The notes beneath the pieces are model-generated. The model saw nothing but the letters and a program-made list of their open reading frames with translations, made no database searches and had not been told where the DNA came from. A program made the translations under genes and the position numbers. Source: Rhizobium leguminosarum bv. trifolii WSM2297 (lineage in GTDB: Bacteria > Pseudomonadota > Alphaproteobacteria > Rhizobiales > Rhizobiaceae). From it: 64,000 nucleotides of DNA. The stretch covers positions 372,001 to 436,000 of the forward strand of contig NZ_JH719393.1 of assembly GCF_000271845.1 (NCBI RefSeq). Reading direction: 5' to 3'. Below, piece after piece: positions 57,634 to 64,000 of the stretch (position 1 is the stretch's first letter; the number at the start of each line of letters is the position of its first letter).

Positions 57634-58770
57634 ATGAACGCTTCCACCAAACCCTCAAAGGTCGTCGTCATCGGTGGCGGAATCTTTGGCGTCTCGACGG
57701 CCGTTCATCTGGCGCGGCTCGGAATTCGCACCCTGCTGATCAATGACGGCCCTCTGGCCAACGGCGCCTCCGGCCGGTCGCTCGCCTGGCTCAACTCGGC
57801 GCGCAAACGCTCCGATGCCTACCACCGGCTGCGTTTGGCCGGCATGGATCGCTATCGCACTCTGGCCGCTGGACATCCCGATGCGCCGTGGCTCCGCTTC
57901 GATGGTGGCCTGACATGGGATGCGGACGATGCCGACAACGAGATCGCCGAGGTCTTCGACTATGAGCGCGATCTCGGCTATCACGCGCAATGGGTCGCTC
58001 CGGAAAAGATTGCCGCGGTCACGCCGGGCGTCGATGCGAGTGCCGTGACGCCGCAAGGCGCGATCTTCAACCCTGGCGAGGGCTGGGTCGATCTTCCTTC
58101 CTTGATCGCCATGCTCGCGGAAGAGTTCCGGGCGCTCGGTGGTGAGATCGTCACGGATGTCGAGCGCGCGACGGTTGATATCGAAGGCGGGCGGGTCCGT
58201 GGCGTGATAACGGCGGATGGCAAGCGCCGCGATGCGGATGCTGTGCTTCTCGCTGCGGGCGGCGACGTCCCGGCAATCGTCGCCGAAGCCGGCCTGCATA
58301 TCGACGATGCAACGCCGGTCGCTCTTCTCGTCCGGACCAAGCCGATCCGTCATCCGCTGAAAGCCGTGCTCAACACACCTCGCGTCGCCATCCGGCGGAC
58401 GCCCGCCGGCGGCTTCGCGCTCGACTCCGCCTGGTCCGAGGAGGAGGTCGGCGTGAAGCCCGACGGCAGCTATGAAGTCAGGCAATCGACGCTGGAGAGG
58501 CTGCTGCGCGAGGCTTCGAAGGTGCTCGAAGGCAATCCGACGCTGGAGATCGAAGATTATCGGGTCGGCCCGAAGCCCATTCCGGGTGACGGCGAACCGG
58601 TCTTCGGCGAACTGCCGTCCATTCCGGGTTATTTCGTCGCCTTCAGTCATAGCGGCGCCACCCTCGGCCTGATTGCCGGCGAATTGCTGGCGGACGAGAT
58701 CGGCACCGGACGCCGCCATCCGTTGCTGGCGGAGTTTCGGCCGGAGCGTTTCGGCGCGTCGCGACGATGA
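57634..58770 (+). CDS. FAD-dependent oxidoreductase (DAO family)
   Basis: A 378-residue flavoprotein of the D-amino acid/glycine oxidase family. The FAD-binding Rossmann motif VVVIGGGIFGVSTAVHLARLG opens the protein, and a C-terminal FAD contact GYFVAFSHSGATLGLIAGELLADEI ends it. It probably oxidises an imported amino or N-methyl amino acid, in the same operon as the transporter. The start is preceded by AACAAGG. The substrate is unknown; D-amino acids, sarcosine-like compounds or opines are possibilities. Confidence 0.88.
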   Translation: MNASTKPSKVVVIGGGIFGVSTAVHLARLGIRTLLINDGPLANGASGRSLAWLNSARKRSDAYHRLRLAGMDRYRTLAAGHPDAPWLRFDGGLTWDADDADNEIAEVFDYERDLGYHAQWVAPEKIAAVTPGVDASAVTPQGAIFNPGEGWVDLPSLIAMLAEEFRALGGEIVTDVERATVDIEGGRVRGVITADGKRRDADAVLLAAGGDVPAIVAEAGLHIDDATPVALLVRTKPIRHPLKAVLNTPRVAIRRTPAGGFALDSAWSEEEVGVKPDGSYEVRQSTLERLLREASKVLEGNPTLEIEDYRVGPKPIPGDGEPVFGELPSIPGYFVAFSHSGATLGLIAGELLADEIGTGRRHPLLAEFRPERFGASRR

Positions 58771-58886
58771 CGGCCCTGGCGGGAGCGGAGGTCCGACCCG
58801 GCGCCGTTTTGAACGGAGGGCGGCGGCCGATGCATCCTTCTGAGCCGTCGAGCGTTCTATCGCCAGGGAATAACTGGAGATGCATT

Positions 58887-59396
58887 ATGTTCAAGGACGA
58901 ACTCGGGGACATCGGCACAAATAAGGATATGGGCGACAATGCCGGTACCGCACCGGCTGCCTTCGAAGAGGCGAACGCCAATCCTGATCTCATCAGACGT
59001 GAGGGCTTCGCGAGCGAGGCCGACTATCGGGCGTATCTTACGACACTCGGCGGTCATGTTCCTGTTGAAGGCATCATCGAGGATGACCTCCTGGTCTCCG
59101 ATGATCCTGCCCTGGAAGGCCGTCTGCGAGACCTAAGAGAAGAACTCGAAAACCTCCGTGCTCGCCTTCATGTGATCCAACGTCAGGCGGCGACTGTCGT
59201 TGCGGAGAACCTCCGGTGGGCAGATGCCAGCGCTCATGCGCAGCTTGGCACTCAGCCCTGGCTTAAGCTGGCAGGCGCAATGGCAGTAACATTCGTGGCC
59301 ACCAAAGCCGTCAGGCAGCTTCCTTTGGGGACTTTGACGACGACGGCGATGCCCTTGGTCGTTGCTGCCATGAATCGGAAGTTCGTCAGAAGATGA
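58887..59396 (+). CDS. Hypothetical protein with coiled coil and C-terminal membrane segment
   Basis: A 169-residue protein from the ATG at 58887 (GGAG 8 bases upstream). Residues 30-60 are polar (EGFASEADYRAYLTTLGGHV), residues 85-115 form a coiled coil (LRDLREELENLRARLHVIQR) and the C-terminal third has hydrophobic stretches (LKLAGAMAVTFVATKAV, TAMPLVVAAMN). It recalls DUF883-like membrane-tethered proteins but is not one I can name. Confidence 0.6.
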   Translation: MFKDELGDIGTNKDMGDNAGTAPAAFEEANANPDLIRREGFASEADYRAYLTTLGGHVPVEGIIEDDLLVSDDPALEGRLRDLREELENLRARLHVIQRQAATVVAENLRWADASAHAQLGTQPWLKLAGAMAVTFVATKAVRQLPLGTLTTTAMPLVVAAMNRKFVRR

Positions 59397-59536
59397 CGCC
59401 GGAGGCGCGGCGGTCTCGGACAAAGTGCTTTGTTCGTTAATTCGGTTCGGCCAATCAGGTCTACAATCGTTTTGAAGCGGGCGCCATGTTCTCGCCGAAG
59501 TATTAGTGACATCTTATATCCGCAAGGGAGATGAAC

Positions 59537-59788
59537 ATGCCTGGACATGACGACCGCTATGTCGAGATTACCACCCGTCTTCGCTCGGTAAGGTCGTTCT
59601 GCGAGTTCCTCTCGCAGGGCGGAACCGTCCGCGTCGCCTTGTCGGACGGCGCGCCCTATAAGGATGTGACCGCCGTTCTCCTAGAACGGAACCGCAAAGA
59701 GGCCGAAGCACTCGACCGCGTAAGGCGGCAGCTCTACCCGGATCTTGTGGATGAAGAGGTGGCGCCGCCGCTCTACAGTCGTCACTGA
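59537..59788 (+). CDS. Small hypothetical protein
   Basis: An 83-residue soluble protein (YVEITTRLRSVRSFCEFLSQG, then LERNRKEAEALDRVRRQLYP). AAGGGAG lies 6 bases before the ATG at 59537; the ATG at 59531 is too close to it. No family recognised. A 14-bp palindrome ACAAAG-TG-CTTTGT (59420-59433) lies in the upstream gap. Confidence 0.5.
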   Translation: MPGHDDRYVEITTRLRSVRSFCEFLSQGGTVRVALSDGAPYKDVTAVLLERNRKEAEALDRVRRQLYPDLVDEEVAPPLYSRH

Positions 59789-60000
59789 CGCGTGCCGCGC
59801 ATTGTGAGCAGGCGACATAATTGGAACTGGTCGATCGGCGGGGGCAGCGTCGTCGTTTCGTCGGCAAGTTTCCTCGTCGCCGCGCCCGTTTCCTCGGCCG
59901 TGCCGCGTTCTGCCCCGTCATCTGATCGGTCCGGCTGACGGAGGTGGTCAACGTCGTTTTCCACCGCATGCAGGGTAGCTGTTCGCAAGCGACGGGGCGA

Positions 60001-60729
60001 TCAGGCAAAGCCGATTTCCGCAACGAGCGGTAGGTGGTCCGAGGCGACCCGCGCCAACCGGTTTTCGAGCACCACCGCCCCATGAACGACGAGATCGCCA
60101 GTGACGAAGATGTGGTCGAGGCGCATCAGCGGGTAGCGGGCGGGAAAGGTTGCTCTCGGCCGCGCATTGCCTGCGAGCTGGGCGTCCTTCAACGATCGCG
60201 CGGCAAGTCGGTAAGTCGCCGACGACGGAATGGCGTTAAAGTCGCCGCAAAGAATGGTGGGAAGAGGTTCGTCCGCCGTCCCGTGCAGCCAGCCCGAATT
60301 CAATAGCGTCGTCATCTGCCGCATGCGCTCGCGGCCGCGAAGACCGAGGTGGGTGTTGACGACCAGCAGTTTTCTGTCGCCGACCAGGATTTCGACTGAA
60401 AGGGCGCCGCGCTGCTCGCCGATGGAGGGCAGCGGGCCGGCCTTGACCGCGCCCGTCGGCAAGGCGGTGATGATCGCATCGCCATACTGCTCCTCGGCAA
60501 CCGATAGCGCCGGATGAAAATGGGCCTGCATCTTGAGAAGCGAGGCAATCATATGGGCCTGGTCGATGCCGCCGGTCCTGCGCCTGAGCACGTCGACCTC
60601 CTGAAGAGCGATGATGTCGGCTTGCGCCTCGGCGATGACCGAAGCGATGCGCCCGGGATCGAGCTTACGATCGCTGCCGATGCAGCTGTGGACGTTATAG
60701 GTCAGGAGTTTGATTGATTTTTCCGCCAT
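60001..60729 (-). CDS. ybhP: Endonuclease/exonuclease/phosphatase family protein (YbhP-like)
   Basis: A 242-residue metal-dependent phosphoesterase. Motifs: LLTYNVHSCIGSD, ALQEVDVLRRR (metal Glu), VVNTHLGLRGRERMRQ, LCGDFNAIP and ASDHLPLVAEI. It groups with YbhP, whose E. coli gene neighbours clsB and ybhN. The ATG at 60729 gives the typical start; the open frame to 60861 enters the divergent ybhN gene. An EcfG-like promoter reads toward it. Substrate unknown; the association with phospholipid genes suggests a phosphodiester in membrane lipid turnover, as inference. Confidence 0.88.
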   Translation of the reverse strand: MAEKSIKLLTYNVHSCIGSDRKLDPGRIASVIAEAQADIIALQEVDVLRRRTGGIDQAHMIASLLKMQAHFHPALSVAEEQYGDAIITALPTGAVKAGPLPSIGEQRGALSVEILVGDRKLLVVNTHLGLRGRERMRQMTTLLNSGWLHGTADEPLPTILCGDFNAIPSSATYRLAARSLKDAQLAGNARPRATFPARYPLMRLDHIFVTGDLVVHGAVVLENRLARVASDHLPLVAEIGFA

Positions 60730-60776
60730 GGGATCCGCTGAAACTCGTCCCTGGGGACATCCATCTCGTTCCCGGG

Positions 60777-60803
60777 GGAACACAAAACTCGTTTGATCGT
60801 TCC
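60777..60803. promoter_or_regulatory. Overlapping divergent EcfG-type promoters
   Basis: On the + strand GGAAC (60777-60781), 16 bases, CGTT (60798-60801), 44 bases before ybhN. On the - strand GGAAC (60803-60799), 17 bases, GTT (60781-60779) reads toward ybhP; here T replaces C. The two promoters share bases because GGAAC and GTTCC are complementary. Confidence 0.7.
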
Positions 60804-60844
60804 AGATCATCGACCTACCGCGCTCGCACTTCTGAGGACAATCG

Positions 60845-61804
60845 ATGAGCTTGAAAAGCATGATCTGGAATGGACTGCTCGTTGCCGCCCTCTGTTTTGC
60901 GGTCTTTCTTCTCTATCGCATCTTTGAACAGTACAGCCTCGATCAGATCGTCCAATCGGTTCGCAGCATACCGCTTTCAAGCTTCTGTACAGCGCTTCTC
61001 TTTGCTGCGGCATCCTATCTGTGTCTTGGCTGTTTTGATCTGCTGGCGATCCGTTCGCTCGGCAAATCCTTGCCTTATCCTAGAATTGCGTTGGCTTCGT
61101 TCATCAGCCTGTCGCTCGGCCACAATATCGGTTTTGCCGGGCTAAGCAGCGGTGCCTTCCGCTACCGTTTCTATTCGCGCTGGGGGCTGACGACCGAGGA
61201 CGTGGCGAAGATCATCCTGTTCTGCGGCGTCACCGTCGGGCTCGGGCTGGTGACGTTGGGCGGACTTGCTTTGATCGTCAATCCGAGTGATGCCGGGCGC
61301 CTGCTGCGGCTTGATCGGGCCAGTGTGCGCATCTTCGGCTTTCTGGCGCTCATTGTGCCGGTCGTCTATCTCGGGCTGACGTTTTTCATCCGCGGCAAGT
61401 TGAGGCTTTGGCGCTGGTCGTTTCAGTTGCCGCGATTTTCGATTGCCGTCGCGCAGGTCGCGATCGGGACGATCAACTTCATGCTCGTTTCCGCCTGCCT
61501 GCACCAGATGCTCTCGGCCTTCGGCGACGTCGCCTTCTTCAGGTCGGTGACGGCGTACGTGTTGGCCAATTCGGCAATTCTCGCAACCCATGTTCCAGGT
61601 GGGCTCGGCGTGCTCGAGGCGACCGTTTCCTATGCTGTTCCGCAGGAAGCCTCGATCGGCGCGCTGATCGCGTTTCGCTGCGCCTATTTCTTCATTCCAT
61701 TGGCGCTCGGCACGACGCTTCTCCTCATCAGTGAGATCGTCTTTCGACGATCACGCAGGACGGACGAGGAGGCGGACGAGGGCGCCGAGGCCCAGTCGGC
61801 GTAG
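60845..61804 (+). CDS. ybhN: YbhN/UPF0104 membrane protein (LPG synthase TM-region family)
   Basis: A 319-residue inner-membrane protein with about eight hydrophobic segments, a conserved SLGHNIGFAGLSSGAFRYRFYSRWG and ATHVPGGLGVLEATV, as in the transmembrane half of lysylphosphatidylglycerol synthases. It lacks the catalytic half of MprF. GAGGA precedes the ATG. The C-terminal 18 codons overlap the end of the convergent clsB-like gene. In E. coli ybhN, clsB (ybhO) and ybhP are neighbours, so the set is conserved. Confidence 0.9.
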   Translation: MSLKSMIWNGLLVAALCFAVFLLYRIFEQYSLDQIVQSVRSIPLSSFCTALLFAAASYLCLGCFDLLAIRSLGKSLPYPRIALASFISLSLGHNIGFAGLSSGAFRYRFYSRWGLTTEDVAKIILFCGVTVGLGLVTLGGLALIVNPSDAGRLLRLDRASVRIFGFLALIVPVVYLGLTFFIRGKLRLWRWSFQLPRFSIAVAQVAIGTINFMLVSACLHQMLSAFGDVAFFRSVTAYVLANSAILATHVPGGLGVLEATVSYAVPQEASIGALIAFRCAYFFIPLALGTTLLLISEIVFRRSRRTDEEADEGAEAQSA

Positions 61805-63292
61805 GGCCAAGAAAGGCCGGGCCGGGTCGAAGATCCCGGTGCCTCTGACCGGGGAGATACTGCCGGAAAGCTCGACGGCGAATTCTCTCAGACCTTGACT
61901 GCCATCATTCAGCGCGTCGATCCCTTGGATCAGCGAGCCGCTTTGCGCGTAAGCCGCTGCAAAGGTCTCGGTACCTGTTCCGAGATATTCGGCCAGCAGG
62001 CGATTGCGCAGCTCGGCGACCGCGCGGCGGTGCTCGTCTGTTTCAGACGCGAATAGTATATCGCATTCCGAATCAAGACCTTCGGAGCGATTGTTGAGAT
62101 TGGAGGAGCCGATGCGCACCAGCTCATCGTCGGCGATCATCAGTTTCGAATGGATGAGCACCTCGACCTCGTCTACCGTCGCCGGCACAGTCTGTCCGGG
62201 CACCGCCTGTCCGGCCACTGTCGGCCCGGGCACGACGGGAAAATAGACCCGCAGCCGGTTCGCGCGATCGGCCCGTTTGAGAAGGCGGATGACGCGGTCG
62301 CGATTGCCGCCCATGACAAGCTTCTCGATCAGCCCGTGAGAGCTGCGCGTGCAGATGATCACAACCTCGGGGCCGGCTTCTTCCTGTAGGCGCGCGGCAA
62401 TAGCGTCGGCGACGCGGAAGGAAGCGAGATATTGTGCCTCGATATAGAGCAGGCGTCGTGCTCGGGAGATAATGTCCAATGTCGAGGCGATCCCGTCGCT
62501 GATGCCGGCGCGCAAGGTCGTTGACGGTTCCGTCAGCACGAAGCTCACTGGGATTTCCCGCAGCGAAACGGCGAGATCGTCCGGCCAGGAAAAGGATGCT
62601 CGCTCGGCAAATGGCAGGTGCTTTTCGCCGGTGGCTGCCTCCCAGCGCCGCCTGGCGATATCGCCGATCAGCCGGGCGGCGTCGCCCGTGACCATCGCTT
62701 GAACGTCATGCAGCGGATCGTAGGAAACGCCCTCGGGGTCACGCCGGAGTCTGTCTCTGGCACGATGGCGCTTTGTGTCCCATCGCCGCGAGGTCAGGTC
62801 AATGCCGCCGATGAAGGCGACGGCGTCGTCGACGCAGACGAGTTTCTGATGGTGGCAGCCGCGAACGGGACCTTGAAGATCGAAGCGCAGGTCGATCCTG
62901 GCATTCCGCGGGAAGGTCTTCTTGCGAAGCACCTGCAGCGATTTTTCGGAATAGACCGGCCCGAGCGCCCAGATGAGAATGCGTATTTCGAGCTCGGGAT
63001 TGGCCGCTGCGAGCCCATGCAACAGGTCTGCCAAAGTCTCGTCGGATTTATCCGGTTCCAAGGGGATGTCGGGATTGAAATCCCAGCCGATGATCCAGAT
63101 CGTGCGCCGTGCCTGCCGCAGCGTCCGCGAAACTTCGGTGAAATATCGGTTGCCGTTGATCAGGAAAGCCGCCTTCTCGGCGTTGCCGTCCAGGCGCAAA
63201 GCGCTGTTATTCTGATTTTCGTGGCCGTCCGGCCGTTGCGATTTTGCCTGGGTTAGGCTCGGGTGATTGAAGACGGTCTCGATTGCGGTCAT
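61751..63292 (-). CDS. clsB: Cardiolipin synthase-type phospholipase D (ClsB-like)
   Basis: A 513-residue protein with two HxKxxxxD motifs: H148 (HHQKLVCVDD...FIGG) and H381 (HSKLMIADD, then IGSSNLNNRS). These make the phospholipase D active site of cardiolipin synthases. About residues 345-370 hold a short Val/Pro/Gly/Thr-rich insertion (PTVAGQAVPGQTVPATV). No N-terminal membrane helices, as in E. coli ClsB. The ATG at 63292 was chosen by family length; the frame is open to 63415. It has a consensus EcfG promoter. Confidence 0.9.
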   Translation of the reverse strand: MTAIETVFNHPSLTQAKSQRPDGHENQNNSALRLDGNAEKAAFLINGNRYFTEVSRTLRQARRTIWIIGWDFNPDIPLEPDKSDETLADLLHGLAAANPELEIRILIWALGPVYSEKSLQVLRKKTFPRNARIDLRFDLQGPVRGCHHQKLVCVDDAVAFIGGIDLTSRRWDTKRHRARDRLRRDPEGVSYDPLHDVQAMVTGDAARLIGDIARRRWEAATGEKHLPFAERASFSWPDDLAVSLREIPVSFVLTEPSTTLRAGISDGIASTLDIISRARRLLYIEAQYLASFRVADAIAARLQEEAGPEVVIICTRSSHGLIEKLVMGGNRDRVIRLLKRADRANRLRVYFPVVPGPTVAGQAVPGQTVPATVDEVEVLIHSKLMIADDELVRIGSSNLNNRSEGLDSECDILFASETDEHRRAVAELRNRLLAEYLGTGTETFAAAYAQSGSLIQGIDALNDGSQGLREFAVELSGSISPVRGTGIFDPARPFLALRRLGLGALVRLLVRPA

Positions 63293-63321
63293 GATTGCCT
63301 CGGCTTCTAGCTGCGAAAACA

Positions 63322-63346
63322 AACGCCTGGAATATTTTTGGGTTCC
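63322..63346 (-). promoter_or_regulatory. EcfG-type general stress promoter of clsB
   Basis: On the - strand GGAAC (63346-63342), 16 bases, CGTT (63325-63322), an exact consensus match 30 bases before the clsB ATG. Confidence 0.7.
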
Positions 63347-63408
63347 GTGCGGCGCTGGAAGGGGCGGCCGGGCTATCTTCCCGGTGATGGAAAGCGTGAG
63401 GAAACGAG

Positions 63409-64000
63409 ATGTCACAACGAGCAGGCAGCGCCGATCTTCCCCTTCATGGGGGACGTGTGCCGCATTGGCTCGGCGACCGGATGACGCGGCTGGGAGCCCT
63501 GATCACCGAAGCGATCGTGCACCACTACGGCCGCGACGAATTCCTGCGCAGGCTTGCCCACCCTTTCTGGTTCCAGTCCTTCGGTGCGGTCATGGGCATG
63601 GACTGGCATTCCTCCGGCATTACTACAAGCGTTCTCGGCGCGTTGAAGCGCGGGCTGAAACCGCGCGCCGGCGAGCTCGGCCTGCATGTCTGCGGCGGCC
63701 GCGGCGCACATTCACGCAAGACCCCGCAGGAGCTCGTCTCGATCGGCGAGCGCGTCGGCCTCGACGGCGAAGGCCTGGCGACGACGAGCCGCCTCATCGC
63801 CAAGGTCGACAGCGCTGCCCTTCAAGATGGGTTCGATCTTTATCTGCACGGCTTCATCGTCGCCGATGACGGCCATTGGGTGGTGGTGCAGCAAGGCATG
63901 AACGGCGACAGGCGGCAGGCCCGGCGCTATCACTGGCTGTCGGAAGGGCTGGAGAGTTTTGTCGACTCGCCGCATGCGGCTATCGAGGGCAGGAGCCAGG
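63409..64000 (+). CDS. DUF763 family protein, N-terminal part
   Basis: The frame from the ATG at 63409 runs off the right edge; at least 197 residues are visible. DUF763 signatures: RVPHWLGDRM, HPFWFQSFGAVMGMDWHSSGITTSVLGALKRGL and YHWLSEGLESFVDSPHAAI. GAGGAAACGAG precedes the start. Function of the family is unknown; a nucleic-acid-related role has been suggested by others, but I see no direct evidence here. Divergent from clsB. Confidence 0.8.
   Translation, partial: MSQRAGSADLPLHGGRVPHWLGDRMTRLGALITEAIVHHYGRDEFLRRLAHPFWFQSFGAVMGMDWHSSGITTSVLGALKRGLKPRAGELGLHVCGGRGAHSRKTPQELVSIGERVGLDGEGLATTSRLIAKVDSAALQDGFDLYLHGFIVADDGHWVVVQQGMNGDRRQARRYHWLSEGLESFVDSPHAAIEGRSQ

Noticed and set aside
59420..59433. 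ACAAAGTGCTTTGT as an operator
   Set aside because: Short palindrome with no matching copy elsewhere and no regulator nearby.
59782..59988. 68-residue - strand frame after the ybhP-like gene
   Set aside because: TTG start without a ribosome-binding site; composition and lack of motifs do not support coding. The gap 59789-60000 otherwise shows nothing.

Overview
The window reads as a 64 kb piece of a GC-rich alphaproteobacterial genome, most likely Rhizobium (Rhizobiaceae). Reasons: the protein families and their arrangement, fused transporter and enzyme subunits, general-stress promoters of the EcfG type (GGAAC, 16-17 bases, CGTT), and a palindromic repeat of the kind common in rhizobia. There are no rRNA, tRNA, replication or ribosomal-protein genes. 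The content is carbohydrate storage, nutrient uptake and catabolism, signalling and stress genes, so an accessory replicon or chromid is possible but unproven. I see no prophage, intact insertion sequence or CRISPR array.

Layout. 1-6.2 kb (+): end of glgE, a treS-maltokinase fusion and glgB, which together convert trehalose to branched alpha-glucan through maltose-1-phosphate. 6.2-9.6 kb: a ThDP enzyme and an aromatic aminotransferase (-), divergent from an Lrp/AsnC regulator (+). 9.6-12.5 kb (-): an iron-siderophore type ABC transporter. 12.7-19.1 kb (-): a 5-oxoprolinase-like operon (Nramp-like transporter, pxpA, ycsI-like, fused pxpB-pxpC, biotin carboxylase-BCCP), divergent from a GntR regulator. 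20.2-21.1 kb (-): an Xre/MbcA/ParS-type antitoxin with a wrecked RES toxin. 21.5-22.3 kb (-): two small genes under an EcfG promoter. 22.5-30.5 kb (+): a 2099-residue soluble hybrid histidine kinase with eleven 92-residue HAMP repeats and three receivers, then a REC-kinase-REC protein. 30.6-31.1 kb: parDE. 31.3-34.9 kb: treZ and malQ. 35-38 kb: a tiny membrane protein, a secreted unknown and an EamA exporter.

38.1-51.6 kb is a sugar-acid catabolic locus: dipeptide-type ABC permeases and fused ATPases, 2-hydroxyacid dehydrogenase, a GntR repressor on the opposite strand, IlvD/Edd dehydratase, enolase-superfamily dehydratase, RraA-like protein, semialdehyde dehydrogenase, binding protein and an Ldh2/MDH-type reductase. 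Three transcription units here carry the same 16-bp operator-like sequence (37982, 43328, 48843), so I infer one regulon; the substrate is unknown. 51.8-53.8 kb and 58.9-59.8 kb hold small envelope or stress genes. 53.8-58.8 kb is a LacI-controlled amino-acid-type ABC system with an FAD oxidoreductase and three GACCGGT operators. 60.0-63.3 kb is the ybhP/ybhN/clsB set known from E. coli, here with EcfG-type promoters in front of all three genes. A DUF763 gene runs off the right edge.

The most novel signals are: (1) the inferred GntR regulon for an unassigned sugar acid; (2) general-stress control of the ybhP-ybhN-clsB module; (3) the 5-oxoprolinase operon, whose parts equal a split urea-carboxylase-like enzyme and whose Nramp protein lacks the metal-binding motif; (4) the 11-fold exact-period HAMP array; (5) the RES-toxin scar joined to a fragment of the siderophore-binding-protein gene.
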